A stretch of DNA of 64,000 bases, from positions 1,054,001 through 1,118,000 of the forward strand of contig JAFEVB010000036.1 of assembly GCA_032629725.1 (NCBI GenBank), in the 5' to 3' direction. Position 1 is the stretch's first letter. Each line of letters begins with the position of its first letter. Positions 1 to 10,695 of the stretch are shown one piece after another. The stretch is from Gremmenia infestans. Its lineage: Eukaryota; Ascomycota; Leotiomycetes; Helotiales; Hamatocanthoscyphaceae. The position numbers and the translations under genes were made by a program. The notes under the pieces are model-generated. The model did not search any database. It was not told the DNA's origin and was given only the letters and a program-made list of their open reading frames with translations.

Positions 1-567
1 AGTCTGCTACTAGTAGCCTCTTATCCATTGGCGAAGAGAGTAACGCATTATCCTCAGTTTGTTCTCGGGTTGACATTTTCTTGGGGTGCATTTATGGGCT
101 TTCCAGCTCTGGGGATCGATCTCTTGCAAAATAATGCAGCTCTGACTGCTGCGGCATTCCTTTACACTTCGAATATAGCGTGGACGGTCTTGTACGATAT
201 GATATACGCACACATGGATATCAAAGACGATGCAAAGGCTGGAATCAAAAGCATTGCCTTGAGACACGATAAGCAGACGAAGCAGATCTTGAGTGGTCTT
301 GCTGTCACTCAGATTGGCCTTTTGGCAGCGGCTGGTGTTGCAGCTGGAGCAGGACCTGTATTCTTTGTTGGCAGCTGTGGTGGTGCAGCTTTGACGCTGG
401 CTGTAATGATTAAGAAGGTGAACTTGAAAAGTGTTAAGGATTGCTGGTGGTGGTTCGTCAATGGCTGCTGGATCACTGGAGGTGTGATCTCTGCTGGGCT
501 TGGGGCGGAATACCTTGTCCAGTACTCACATAGGACGAATAAAGGAGTGGAAGCGAAGGTTGGATAG
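1..567 (+). CDS. UbiA-family polyprenyltransferase, 3' part (COQ2-like or meroterpenoid type)
   Basis: The frame is open from base 1 to the stop at 565-567, so the 5' end lies outside the window and 188 C-terminal residues remain. They carry the membrane prenyltransferase signatures: a YPLAKR-type loop followed by PQ, a downstream WG, and the second Asp-rich motif YDMIYAHMDIKDD that binds Mg-diphosphate, then several hydrophobic segments. The family joins a polyprenyl chain to an aromatic acceptor in a membrane. Members include mitochondrial COQ2 (ubiquinone synthesis) and tailoring enzymes of fungal meroterpenoid clusters. The missing N-terminus, which would show a mitochondrial presequence, prevents a choice. 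No cluster enzyme follows within 1.4 kb on the right. Confidence 0.85.
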   Translation, partial: SLLLVASYPLAKRVTHYPQFVLGLTFSWGAFMGFPALGIDLLQNNAALTAAAFLYTSNIAWTVLYDMIYAHMDIKDDAKAGIKSIALRHDKQTKQILSGLAVTQIGLLAAAGVAAGAGPVFFVGSCGGAALTLAVMIKKVNLKSVKDCWWWFVNGCWITGGVISAGLGAEYLVQYSHRTNKGVEAKVG

Positions 568-1964
568 ACTGTTCGGATGACATTACTAGGGAGGGGTCCA
601 TAACAACTCAATTGGAAATGAATTCAAAAACGCAGTTTTGGCTTTCCATATCACGTTACGTGAGGGACAACAAGATGATCCAAGCCAAGTCAAGTCAAGT
701 CTAGATTAAATGCAGCGAGGGTTCTGGAAATCAGTTGGTGATTTTAACTTCGGAAAGGATTTCGAGAGGCTTATGGTACTTGGAATAGTGTGCAGCAAAA
801 GTTATGCCAGGTACGGTACGGAGTACCTCCGTACAGTACCTAGCCTAGTCCATCCATCCTTCCCGCAGACTCCGCAGTGCGGCATTGTTGAACGCCCCAC
901 TTCGGTACTTGAAAGTTTTCTATGGAGTACAAAGGGGTCGTGGTCGTGATCATGCTGTCATCATACTATAGCGAATTATTCTTTACTTCCGTAGATACTA
1001 GGTATAAAGCTCGAGGAGCTACACGCTTTAAGTATCGCGTCCACCTTGATAAAGAATCTCGGCCATCTACTGTAGGAATACCTACCTTTGTACAGTACGT
1101 AGAGAGTCTTGGGCCGAGATCTCCGACCTAAGCTCAGCTCGCTCCAGCTTGATTCTGGAGAGGCAATCCTGACGTACGCGGCTGAAGCTGCGAAATCGTC
1201 CAAGCTTTGGCGCCCAAGTCAAGTGCAGTTTTGTAGGTAGGTACTCGAAGCAGGGCAGTTCAAACATATTTGGAAAATAGCATCTACAGTAGAGAGAGAG
1301 AGTATGGAAGGAATGATAAATAAAGGTACGACATACCTTACGTAAGTCAATCCAGGGATTCACCAGATTCTTCAGTCGGCGTTTCTCACTTTCATCACAT
1401 TGGTTGCCGGGCGACACAATGCCATGTCCATCCCATGTCTGCCTTCCCCTCCAGCCCTCCAACGTCTCACAATAAATCTCATGGTATCCAACAATCGCAT
1501 GTCCAAACAATTCCATTCAAACAAACAAGAAACCGTACTCGCACTACCTACCTAGGTACTATTGATTTCTTACGTCCAACGCGTCTAGATCATATCATCA
1601 GCGCATCATCAGGTCGGTGTTGACTCAAGCTTTTGCTGCCCGCTATTCAAATTCCGGCTAGGCCTATGACGTTGTAGAGCCACGGTTCCGCGCCCCCCCC
1701 CACAAAGCACAAACAAGCATCATCATCAATCATCAGCCAGCTTGAGCGCTTCCTTCTCTCCCTGCGTGCAAACCCTTAAAAACCACCCACCCCACCCAAC
1801 CATCCAAGTCCTTTTATTTACTACCTACCTACCTACCTACCTACCTACCTACCTACCTACCTATCCTACAATACTCTCCCAGGATACCTTCAACAACAAC
1901 ATCGTCGTCGTCCCATCATACCACCAACAAGCAATCAGCTCACTTTCATACTCTCAACTACACC
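568..1964. other. intergenic, 1.4 kb
   Basis: 3' flank of the prenyltransferase gene and the promoter/leader of the MARVEL gene. It contains overlapping palindromic GTAC-rich sequence near 809-845, a C-run near 1694-1701, and a (CTAC)n tract just upstream of the start codon. I see no convincing gene; the open frames lack family resemblance and overlap simple sequence. Confidence 0.6.
1821..1862 (+). repeat. (CTAC)10 microsatellite
   Basis: Ten tandem CTAC units read directly from the sequence, about 100 bases before the ATG of the MARVEL gene and so probably inside its 5' leader. Confidence 0.95.
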
Positions 1965-2524
1965 ATGGCCGGCATTCCGCAGATGGCGCTCCGAGCGTGG
2001 ACTTTCCTCTGGACTCTTCTTACTCTGTCTTTGATTGGCAATGTTATTGCTTCAGCCTTTTCCGGAAATCCGTCAGTAGTCAATTATTCGATGTTCGTCT
2101 CGGTTTTCTCCATGCTTGTGGTTCTCTTCGGCATCGCTGGAGTTTTCGTTGAAAGCTTGGCCATTCCAATTGCGCTTGCGGTCGCTGATGTTCTGGCCGC
2201 CCTCTTCTCGGTCATCGCTGGTATTGCCTTGGCCGCTGAGCTCCATGTACACAGCTGTGGAAACCAAGTGAGTTTGTTCCTTTACCCAATAGTTTCTGCA
2301 TCTTGCTAATCCAGTCGCAGCGTTACCTCATGTCCAACCATCTAACCAATGGTTCTCACAATATGGGTAAGCGATGCCACGAGCTTCAAGCCAGTACTGC
2401 GTTCTATTGGTTTATGTTCGTCGGATTCGCTGGCTCGGCTGTCTTCGACCTTATAGGCTCAGGAACCTCTCTTCCCGGACGTGGTGGCATGCGCAAAGGT
2501 GGGCCATCCATGTCCCAAGTCTAG
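1965..2524 (+). CDS. MARVEL-domain tetraspan membrane protein (NCE102-like)
   Basis: Two exons, 1965-2267 and 2321-2524, give 168 aa. The 53-nt intron starts GTGAGT, has CTAAT as a possible branch site and ends GCAG. Four hydrophobic helices lie near residues 10-30, 43-66, 68-92 and 128-146. This matches the length and layout of fungal MARVEL proteins, which associate with plasma-membrane domains (eisosomes) and sphingolipid signalling. A CATGG context supports the start. The C-terminal tail is short, Gly-rich and basic. The family assignment rests on topology and size rather than a diagnostic motif, so the exact NCE102 orthologue is not claimed. Confidence 0.75.
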
Positions 2525-3369
2525 AGTACAAACAGGTATGCGGTCCGATTTATCTATATGGCTGCTTGATCTGTTTGGATCGTTTGATCAGGAACTGACA
2601 CTCATCAATAGGACTCGGGGTCTGATGCGGGCATCTTCACAAGCAGTGGGCGCTGAAGATCCACGGTTCTGCATTCAAAAGAATGTTGATAAAAAAAATA
2701 CATACAATGAGCTAAGGACTCTTGTCAAAATCATGATTATGATTTAGGGGTGGCTAGGCGTTGGACATTGTACTATCACTATCGGGGGGCCTCGTAAACA
2801 GCGATTGGATGGCTTCTGAAACTACTTAATGTGTATATATCTTGGGGCATCAAGTGCTTGAATAAGAAATGATTATGGAATGTTAAAACCTTGAGCAAAG
2901 TTATAATTTGGAGTGACTTAGACACTTGGAGATAGTAAAAAGTGGCAAATAATATGCTAGATTTCTTCGATTGGATAATGGATAATGGTTCAGAATCCGG
3001 AACTTTCATGGTTTTCATATGCTCCGTAGGATCCGTTTCAAAAGTTCTCGGATCACCTATCTAATACGGAACTTTATACAATATGTTTTGTCAATCACTA
3101 CAGTGTAAGAGATATTGTAGTCTCAAGTCTTATCTCATGATCTCCCCTTAACTCTATAAAATGAGTCATGTCTTATGTACACTCATGTACTGTTCAAGTT
3201 GAGATGGGATGACTCTATACACAACATGCTAGTTTGCATTGTCCATCAACAAATGCCAGCCATGCTCCTCTCCGCCTTACTGCAGGTCTCTCCACACTGT
3301 TGGTGTTGATCCATCTCTATAATCATTTCTTCCCATAATCTCAGTATTTACCCAACCCCCAATTCCCCA
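2525..3369. other. intergenic, 0.85 kb
   Basis: Convergent 3' flanks of the MARVEL gene and the MIM2-like gene. AT-rich; nothing gene-like seen. Confidence 0.6.
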
Positions 3370-3794
3370 TCATAAAGAAGCAGCAGCCTCCACAGCTCCT
3401 GCAGCTTTGAAGGCCCCCTTGTTTGTAAATCTCACTTCTACCGGATACTTCCATGTCATGAACTTGGCCCAGCCTATAATCAGAAACCAATTAGCAAAGA
3501 CCACAGTACTAAGACCACTCTTCGCGTCTATCCATAACACAAACTCCATCCTCATCTCGAGTTCCACTTACTCCAATAAGCAAACTTCCTCCCAAAGTAT
3601 TTCCCAGCGTATGGCACAATAACCATCGTCAGCATCAATTCCAGCTGCTGCAAACTAGCCTCCCATTCTCTCTGCGCATCGGATTCCTCTTCTGAGTCCA
3701 GATCGCTGCTTGCTATGGAAGAGGGCAGGGAATCGAGATCGTCTTGGGATTCGGGGGGTGCATCTTGGATGATGTACGAGTCGGATGTAGACAT
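3370..3794 (-). CDS. small mitochondrial outer-membrane protein, MIM2-like
   Basis: Two exons on the minus strand, 3794-3572 and 3473-3370, joined over a 98-nt intron (GTAAGT...TATAG), give 108 aa. The first 45 residues are acidic and Ser-rich. Then comes a conserved-looking core with an EWE motif, a hydrophobic segment ending GKYFGRKFAYW, and a tail rich in small residues (KAAGAVEAAAS). Single-pass topology, acidic cytosolic N-terminus and length resemble fungal Mim2, partner of Mim1 in the complex that inserts helical proteins into the mitochondrial outer membrane. Identity is from memory of the family and should be tested by profile search. The gene is divergent from eIF2-beta with 345 bases between start codons. 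Confidence 0.6.
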
Positions 3795-4139
3795 TATGGT
3801 GGAGGAAAATGCTACCGCCGGCAGAAGTGATACATTGAGTCTTTTGGAGATATTGGAGATGCGTGAGGAAGGGCTGCCGAAGTTGTGAAGATTCCGTACA
3901 AATACGGTATCAGTACCAATACTTGGACTGAAGCTATCCGAATTGGCAAAGCGGCCGAGTCACGTGCATTAAGCTTGACTCACAACCAGGCGAGTCACTT
4001 TTATTGAAGGAGTATTTGTGCGGCGACATATCTCCTTTGAAGAGACCTTACAACACAAGCACGCATTCCGAGAAAGATTTGGACTCATCCATAAAGATCT
4101 TATATTTGGACGCGTCCCACATCCTCACAAACCGCAATC
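3795..4139. other. bidirectional promoter region
   Basis: 345 bases between the divergent start codons of the MIM2-like gene and eIF2-beta. Apart from a CACGTG hexamer nothing is distinctive. Confidence 0.6.
3961..3966. promoter_or_regulatory. CACGTG E-box in divergent promoter
   Basis: A palindromic CACGTG preceded by T lies between two divergent housekeeping genes. CACGTG is the core site of Cbf1/bHLH factors in fungi. The same hexamer occurs in the COX9/TAF8 divergent promoter at 37100. Function is inferred from motif and position only. Confidence 0.4.
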
Positions 4140-5273
4140 ATGGCGAGCGAAGTAAGATCTGTTTGCAGCCCCTCACCCCACAACGATCTTTACAATTTAC
4201 TACAGGAAGTGCCCATCGCCGAGCGGAAATCACGCAAGTCGGTGGCATTCAGCGAAGGAACCACAGTTGTCGATGAGAACGGCACAGTCACAATGAAGGA
4301 AGATGGCCACGATGACACCAAGGACACGGCGCTATCGCATTCCCCAAGTACGCCGCCACTCTCCCAGGCTTTGGGTGCATTTACTGACCCGATCAAAGCA
4401 CTCAACGACGAAATCAAGAATGACGAGGATGACGTCGCCAACATGTTAAAGAGCATGAAGAAAAAGAAGAAGAAGACCAAGACGGAGGATGCTGATGCTG
4501 AAGGTGGCGATGCCGAGGCTGCTGCGGCGGATGGCGGACTAGACCTTTCGACAATGAAGAAGAAGAAGAAGAGCAAGAAGCCCAAGGAAGGTACCGAGGA
4601 CGAATTCGCGGCCAAGCTTGCGGCTCTCGAAATTGAAGGCAACGAAGGCGAAGGTGAAGCTACACCAGCAGCGGCCACACCCGTTGAGGATGGCGATATG
4701 GAGAAGGGCACTGGGATCTGGGCACACGACGACACCAAGGCCATTGGCTACGAACTCCTGCTCTCCCGTTTCTTCACCCTGCTTGCACAAAAGAACCCAG
4801 ATCACGCCTCGAGCGGCTCCCGAAGCTACAAGATCCCTCCTCCCCAGTGTCTGCGTGAAGGCAACAAGAAGACGATATTCGCCAACATTGCTGAGATCTG
4901 CAAGCGCATGAAGCGAACCGACGAGCATGTCACTTCATATCTGTTTGCTGAGTTGGGTACGAGCGGTTCCGTTGATGGAAGCAGACGTCTAGTTATCAAG
5001 GGTCGATTCCAGCAGAAGCAAATCGAGAACGTGCTGAGGAGATATATCAGTAAGTCTTTACGATTTCCGCCGCGGAGAGAGTGGATGCTAATCAGATAAT
5101 CAGTGGAATATGTCACCTGCAAAACTTGCCGATCACCAGATACTGAACTCAACAAAGGAGAGAACAGATTGTACTTCATCACTTGCAACTCTTGCGGTTC
5201 CCGACGAAGTGTTACTGCTATCAAGACCGGTTTCTCTGCCCAAGTCGGTAAGAGACGCAGACAGCAGGGTTAG
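4140..5273 (+). CDS. SUI3: translation initiation factor eIF2 subunit beta
   Basis: Best model: exons 4140-4151, 4206-5049 and 5104-5273, giving 341 aa. eIF2 delivers initiator Met-tRNA to the 40S subunit; the beta subunit contacts eIF5 and eIF2B through lysine blocks. Two Lys-rich blocks are visible (about residues 89-96 and 122-130) instead of the three usual in yeast, followed by the eIF2B/eIF5-type fold and a C-terminal zinc finger (CKTC...CNSC). The protein ends in a basic KRRRQQG tail. The first intron is 54 nt, in frame and stop-free, so an unspliced start is formally possible, but splicing gives MASE then EVPIAERKSRKSVAF, which matches the family N-terminus. The second intron (5050-5103) is required to reach the zinc finger. 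Confidence 0.93.
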
Positions 5274-6035
5274 ATGGATTGGCATATTCCGGTCTTCATC
5301 TTGGTTTGGTCTTGATTTTGATTGTCCTACCCACGAATCATTTTACAGAAGTTATGAACGTACACTGAGCATTGCTTGGGCGGTTTGGGAGCCGTCTTTT
5401 CTTGCATTGGGCTTCTTGCAAAAATAAGCACAGTACATAAGAGCGTTATGTAGGAAATTTACACCTGCGAATGGGATACCCCTTCTCTGCCCTGCTGTGA
5501 TACCCTTCAAATATCATATCTACATATAGAAGCTCCCACTCCTTTTATACCACCTGATCTTGCCATGTAATGTCCCACTAATGTGCGCGGCGCCAAGTTC
5601 TAAGCGCCCTCAGAACCGGTATGCTTACAATCTGCAAAGACATGTTATTGGGCGGGGTATCTGATTGGCGCTCAAAAATAGACACAGCCCGGCCTTTATG
5701 CGCCCGGGGCTGGGCTGCTGGGAGCTCTTCTGTTTGCGCGGATCTATTTCTTTATCCTTCTTAATATCCATTTCCTCGCGTGAATGTTTACTATTTATGA
5801 TTGAAAGAGAGAGAAGGATTGACATACTGAACGTTTTGCACGGAATTTGAAGAGTATCTTGGGTAGCGAACACAGGTGAGCAGAGAAAGGTTTCGGGGAG
5901 TGCGGGGTCCACGAGGCTGACAAGTGGTATCAAGGTTGTATTGACCAAACCTTCTTAAGATCAGAGTATTGGACAGCTCCGGAATTCTTTCGCCTATCAT
6001 ATCTGCAATCATTCGGTCTGTGAACTACCATCACA
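5274..6035. other. intergenic, 0.76 kb
   Basis: 3' flank of eIF2-beta and promoter of the AIM24-family gene. No RNA gene, repeat or coding signal recognised. Confidence 0.6.
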
Positions 6036-7402
6036 ATGTCTAACTATTATCCTCGTAAGTACCGCACGCAGCCTTGCCTGGAGAATCGTTTGCTAACCCT
6101 CCATCAACAGCTCCTCCAGGAGGAAACAATGGCGGTAAGCTTACAGTCCAGCTCTCATCTATCCATGGAGCTGATTGAAACCTCACAGCCCAGCAACACT
6201 ATGCTCCTCCTCCCTCCTCACCACCACCAACCCAAACCATGCATTCCCAAGCACAATACTATCCACCCCCACCACAGCAGTCCTCCCCATCACAAGCAGG
6301 ACAGTACGCACCACCACCCCAAGCCACCCCGCCCCAGCAACAGCAATACGCACCTCCTCCACAGGGTTTCTCCCACCGCGCATCATACCAGCAGCCAGCC
6401 CCAGTAGCAGCCGCTTCAAACGCATATGAGCAACCGCCTCCATCAGGCGGACACGTCGGACACCACGAATCAGACTACCCCCCCGATAAACCCGCTCTCG
6501 ACACTAGCCAAACCATGAATCTTGATCACGGAGCTCCGGCAGCTACCCATTTCGTAGGCGCGAGTACCACGCAGGATGATGTGGGGACGTTCAATGGAGG
6601 AAGCTACAGGATTAGCCACCGGGATACGAATAGTATCTTGACCTTACAGTTGGCTATGGGTTGTCCTTTGACTGTCAAGCCTGGTAAGCTCAGGAAGTCT
6701 CAAATGAGGAATGTGATGTGAGACTAATATACACAGGTGCCATGATCGCAATGACTCCAACTATAACGCTCAAAGGCACCGTAAAATTCTCCATGAAGAA
6801 GCTCATTGCCGGCGGTGAGATGGCAAACTCGACGTATACAGGCCCCGGAGAACTGCTTCTGGCTCCTGCGTCGCTGGGTGATATCACAAATATCCGACTT
6901 GGGGGATCAGAGCAGTGGAGCGTGGGACGGGATGCGTTTCTGGCGTGTACGCAGGGGGTGATTAAGGAATATAAGAGGCAGGGAATTGGAAAGGCGATGT
7001 TTAGTGGGGAGGGTTTGTTTGTGTATAAGATGAGTGGGAATGGGCTGCTTTGGATTACGAGTTTGGGGGCAATTATAAGGAAGGATGTAAGTTTGATGTT
7101 CGTTCCATTGGGTGAAGAATATTCTGATGAAAATAGCTTGCGGATGGAGAGAAATACATTGTTGACAATGGACACTTGGTGGCTTGGAATACTAAGTATA
7201 TCCTTGAGCGGGTGGCTTCGGGGGGTATCATCTCGGGGTTGTCTTCCGGGGAAGGCCTCGTGTGCAAGTTCACTGGACCAGGCACTGTGTTTATGCAGAC
7301 GCGGAACCCTGTAAGTCTATTTCAATCGGATCTGAGGTCTTGTACTAACTTTAGCAGGTTGCATTTGGGCAGTGGATGGCTGCTCATGCTACAGTTGCAT
7401 GA
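6036..7402 (+). CDS. AIM24-family (DUF124/TIGR00266) protein
   Basis: Six exons: 6036-6054, 6111-6134, 6189-6683, 6737-7086, 7137-7310 and 7358-7402, giving 368 aa. The first two exons are tiny (19 and 24 nt) and encode the start of a Pro/Gln/Tyr-rich disordered N-terminus (about residues 1-130). The rest is the beta-rich AIM24 domain, with typical stretches such as LAMGCPLTVKPG, the Gly-rich MSGNGLLWITSLGAI, DNGHLVAWN and GPGTVFMQTRNP. Family members resemble the trp RNA-binding attenuator fold; yeast Aim24 supports MICOS in mitochondria. This paralogue lacks an obvious mitochondrial presequence and has a low-complexity N-terminus, so cytosolic location is possible. All introns have GT-AG ends and the joined frame is intact. 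Confidence 0.85.
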
Positions 7403-7767
7403 AAGGATAGTATTTACGGCCTCGGTATTTATCGTTCAAGTATGGATACCCTTCTCTCGTCAATTTGGAGTAGGCAGCGTAGGTAATCTTCAATAAGAGA
7501 ACCTTCCTCTTCTCCTGTGACTCTTCGTTCCTGCCTCTCAACATTGTCGGATTGACAAGTTTCCGTGACTTTGCAGTCGCACTTTCCTTCCCCTTTCTTA
7601 ATAAGCGATCACTCTAGCTCGGTGTACATACTGCAAACAACACACCTTCTCTTTCCCTCTCTCAACAACAAGACATAGCGCAGCATTATCCATACTTGCT
7701 CCAGTCCACCACTCCGTGGACCAGCTTTTGGAAGAATCCTTTCACGGAACTTTATCTGTATATCTTC
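7403..7767. other. intergenic, 0.37 kb
   Basis: 3' flank of the AIM24-family gene and promoter of the next gene; CT-rich tracts only. Confidence 0.55.
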
Positions 7768-10318
7768 ATGAGCGAAGGGCCCTACATAAGCGACGCTGAA
7801 CTGGCAGAGGCAGAGGCCAGGTTGGCAGAAGCAAAGGCCACACTAGGAGAAGCACAATTGCTATTAATACGCGATCTCATCGGGTACTTGACTCGGAGAT
7901 TTTGGCTAGAAGAGCGAGAACTCGCATCTCGAGAACGCTTATACCGTGACAGTCAAACTCCGCGGCAACTTGGTATTCCAGATAGAGGAACGCGGCGGGA
8001 AGCTCGACGGGCACATAGCAATCGAAACAGGGCTACGTTTGATGCATCGTCTGAGGTCGGTTCTCATTACCACGATCGCAGGAGGATTCGGGTGCAATGT
8101 ACGTCCCATGATATATTTTGCAGGGCGAGAGCTGATCTAGAACCATAGTTCACATCTTTCAGATAACAGCAGCGCAGCCTCTCCATCGCCAGCTTACCAG
8201 CACTTGGGGATCCTGGATCAAATACATCATCGTCAAAGACTTCAGAAAAAGCTTCTCTTCTTGGAAATCCGTTTTCCGGTGGCGATCCTAAATCCATCGA
8301 ACTGCCAACTCAGCACCCCAGCAGCTGGACGTTACCTGGATCAATCAATTCATACAACCCAATTCGATATGCCGACCAAGATCGAGAGTCGCCCAGCTTG
8401 GGCAGCACCCCAGGCAGCACCATACAAATCCATCAAAAAGGCGCTCAAACCATCGCGGGATCAGACGCCTTCTCGAGTTACTCTGCGTACTGCTAAGCCA
8501 AAGCCTAGAGAATCTAGCAAATCTGCTGCTACAGTTCGCATCGCTGTTGATAACCCGACGAGTGTCAGGCTACGGAAACATGCCACGAAGCATCCTAACG
8601 CTTTATCTGGCTCTCGTAGAGTCTTGACCCCTGTAACAATTAAACACCCCAATACAGTTTCACCTCGCATTCACAGAGTCTTGACGCCAATAACAATCAA
8701 CCAGCCCAGTACTCGCAGGCCAACAAAAACTTTGTCCGAAGATTCTGACGGTGGACAAAGTGATGAATTGGAAGGGAAATCCTTTTCCAATAGCGCCGGC
8801 GACGAAAACCTGGAAGACAGAGTCCGGTCAGCTTTGAGCACACCTCTAACTATTCGCAAGACAAACACACCAGGAAGCATTAAGTCTGTTAGATGGGATC
8901 CTGCAATCATCTCCTGCGGTCCCAGCTCACCAGTTGCAACTGCCAAGGTCGAGAATAGTAAATTGGCCCAGTCACAACCACAACCACAACCTGTTTTATT
9001 GCCTCCTGATCTTAAAGATGTATCCAAAGATCTCATCCTGGAAAGCCTAGCACGATTGAAGAAACGAGACAAAGATACTCTTCGGAAGATTCTTGAAGAG
9101 CTCAAGGACACAGAAAGTTCGGATGAGCTCAATGATGAGCCCAACTCAGCGGAAGAAGACAGCGGGCCTGCATCAGACTACGACCTGGCACCGGTTGCTC
9201 AAGCTATGCCTGACCGAAGATACGCTACGCTTAAAGCTCAACAGGCTCAGCAGAAAGCACGCGCAAATTTAGGGAGGGCAACACTCACAATTCCAAGAAG
9301 ACGCCCTCATGCTCAAGTGGATAATGCTTCTCCACAGAGAAATCCACAAGAACCTACTTGGGTCAACATCTTCAATCCGCCACCACGTTCAGCATTGCCC
9401 CAAGATTTTCCTGCTTTCCCAGAACCTGCTCCAAATATTTTGCCGCCAAGGTTCACACAGCCACCCCCAGGGTATCCTCCAAGTCTTCGATTGCCACCTG
9501 ATTCATCCAACAATTTCTGGAATGAGGGCATCACGGGTCACCAGATGCCGCTTCCCAATGAGTTGCCAAATGGACCGTTCGCTCTTCCGGCCCACCTGAT
9601 GGATCCCCTTCAGCCTGTCTGGACCCCAATGCCAAACCCCCCATCATGTGGTATGGAAAATCTTCCGCAGTTTGGGTATTGGGTCAATCCATTTGGTTTT
9701 CGGACTCCGCAGTCCCCGTTTCAACCTCCCCCTGAATCAGCCGCAAGCCGCGCTCCTCCAACCATCTCTCGTCGTCAATTCAAGCCCAAGGGTGGCAGAG
9801 GTCCCTTAATTGACGTTGGGCCAGAGTTCCTACCTTCTGAAGAAGGATCGGGCCGCGAGGCTCGTGCTATTGAGGCAGGTTGGGCCAAATCCCTGTTGGC
9901 CAAATTTCAAGAGAAATACCCACGGACTGGAAAAGCCAAGGAAGGACGCTGGGTTCCAGGCAAGATGCGTGAAGCTGCAGCAATTCAGCAACGTCTTGAG
10001 TTCATATTATACCACGAGAAGGAGAGAAATGCTGAACAGCGCTCAAGTGGTGGGGAAACTTCATGCTACGAGACTGTAACGGGTGAGAATATTGCTTTTG
10101 AGAATATTGCTTTATCGGACAATGAGAAACCGGTCAAGGACAAGGATAATGTTTTGAGCGAGAGTACTGGAAGTGAAGAACAATATGTGTTTGCGCTTGA
10201 CGGGAGAAAAACTTTGGCAAAGTATGCGACAGGCATTCGGAAGGAAGACCCAGAAAATGGCCTAGATGACTCGTCGGATTCTTTCAGCCTTGATCCTGAG
10301 CTTTCGTGTGCAGTATGA
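7768..10318 (+). CDS. large disordered protein with N-terminal coiled coil, function unknown
   Basis: Model: exon 1 7768-8098 and exon 2 8163-10318, 828 aa, joined over a 64-nt GTACGT...TTTCAG intron that keeps the frame. A conservative alternative starts at the ATG at 8369 (649 aa). Residues 8-60 form an Ala/Glu/Leu-rich predicted coiled coil with repeated AEAEARLAEAKA-type heptads. The middle is basic and Ser/Pro-rich with three near-repeats of RVLTPVTI/RVLTPITI type. A long Pro/Phe-rich stretch follows (about residues 390-560). The best-ordered segment is near the C-terminus, with a Glu/Ala/Trp-rich helix pattern (GREARAIEAGWAKSLLAKF) and KEGRWVPGKMREAAAIQQRL. I do not recognise the family. 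The coding potential of 8369-10318 is convincing; the 5' half of the model is tentative. Confidence 0.55.
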
Positions 10319-10695
10319 GTACTACTTTGATGAGGAAGTTAGCAATAATTATAAGGTTGCGTGTATAAATATAGGTATAGGAACTGTCTGGGAAGAGAGC
10401 ATTGGTATACGAGCTTCACATACAGCACTCGTGTTTTGTTTTTATCATTGTAGCCCCGGCGTAGGAATTGAATTGAATTGAATTGGAATTTTTAATCTCA
10501 AGAAGGGGTGACAGTACTTGTACTTGTACTTGGCTCCTTAAGTTTATTTCGGGACGAACCCTACTGTAAAGCGGCCGCACGGGGATGTACCTGCATTAAA
10601 GCGCGTCAACCTCCTCCAAGTTCACTGTCCAAGTTCTCAAAACCCAAGCATGCCAATAACCCTCACCTTCGCCATCGCCATTGAATCTTCTTACA
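10319..10695. other. intergenic, 0.38 kb
   Basis: 3' flank of the disordered-protein gene and promoter of MED1. A short GAATT iteration lies near 10467-10492; nothing else seen. Confidence 0.55.

Noticed and set aside
4190..4928. Long minus-strand frames opposite eIF2-beta
   Set aside because: They are Ser/Phe-rich mirror images of Lys/Glu/Ala-rich coding sequence and have no family resemblance.
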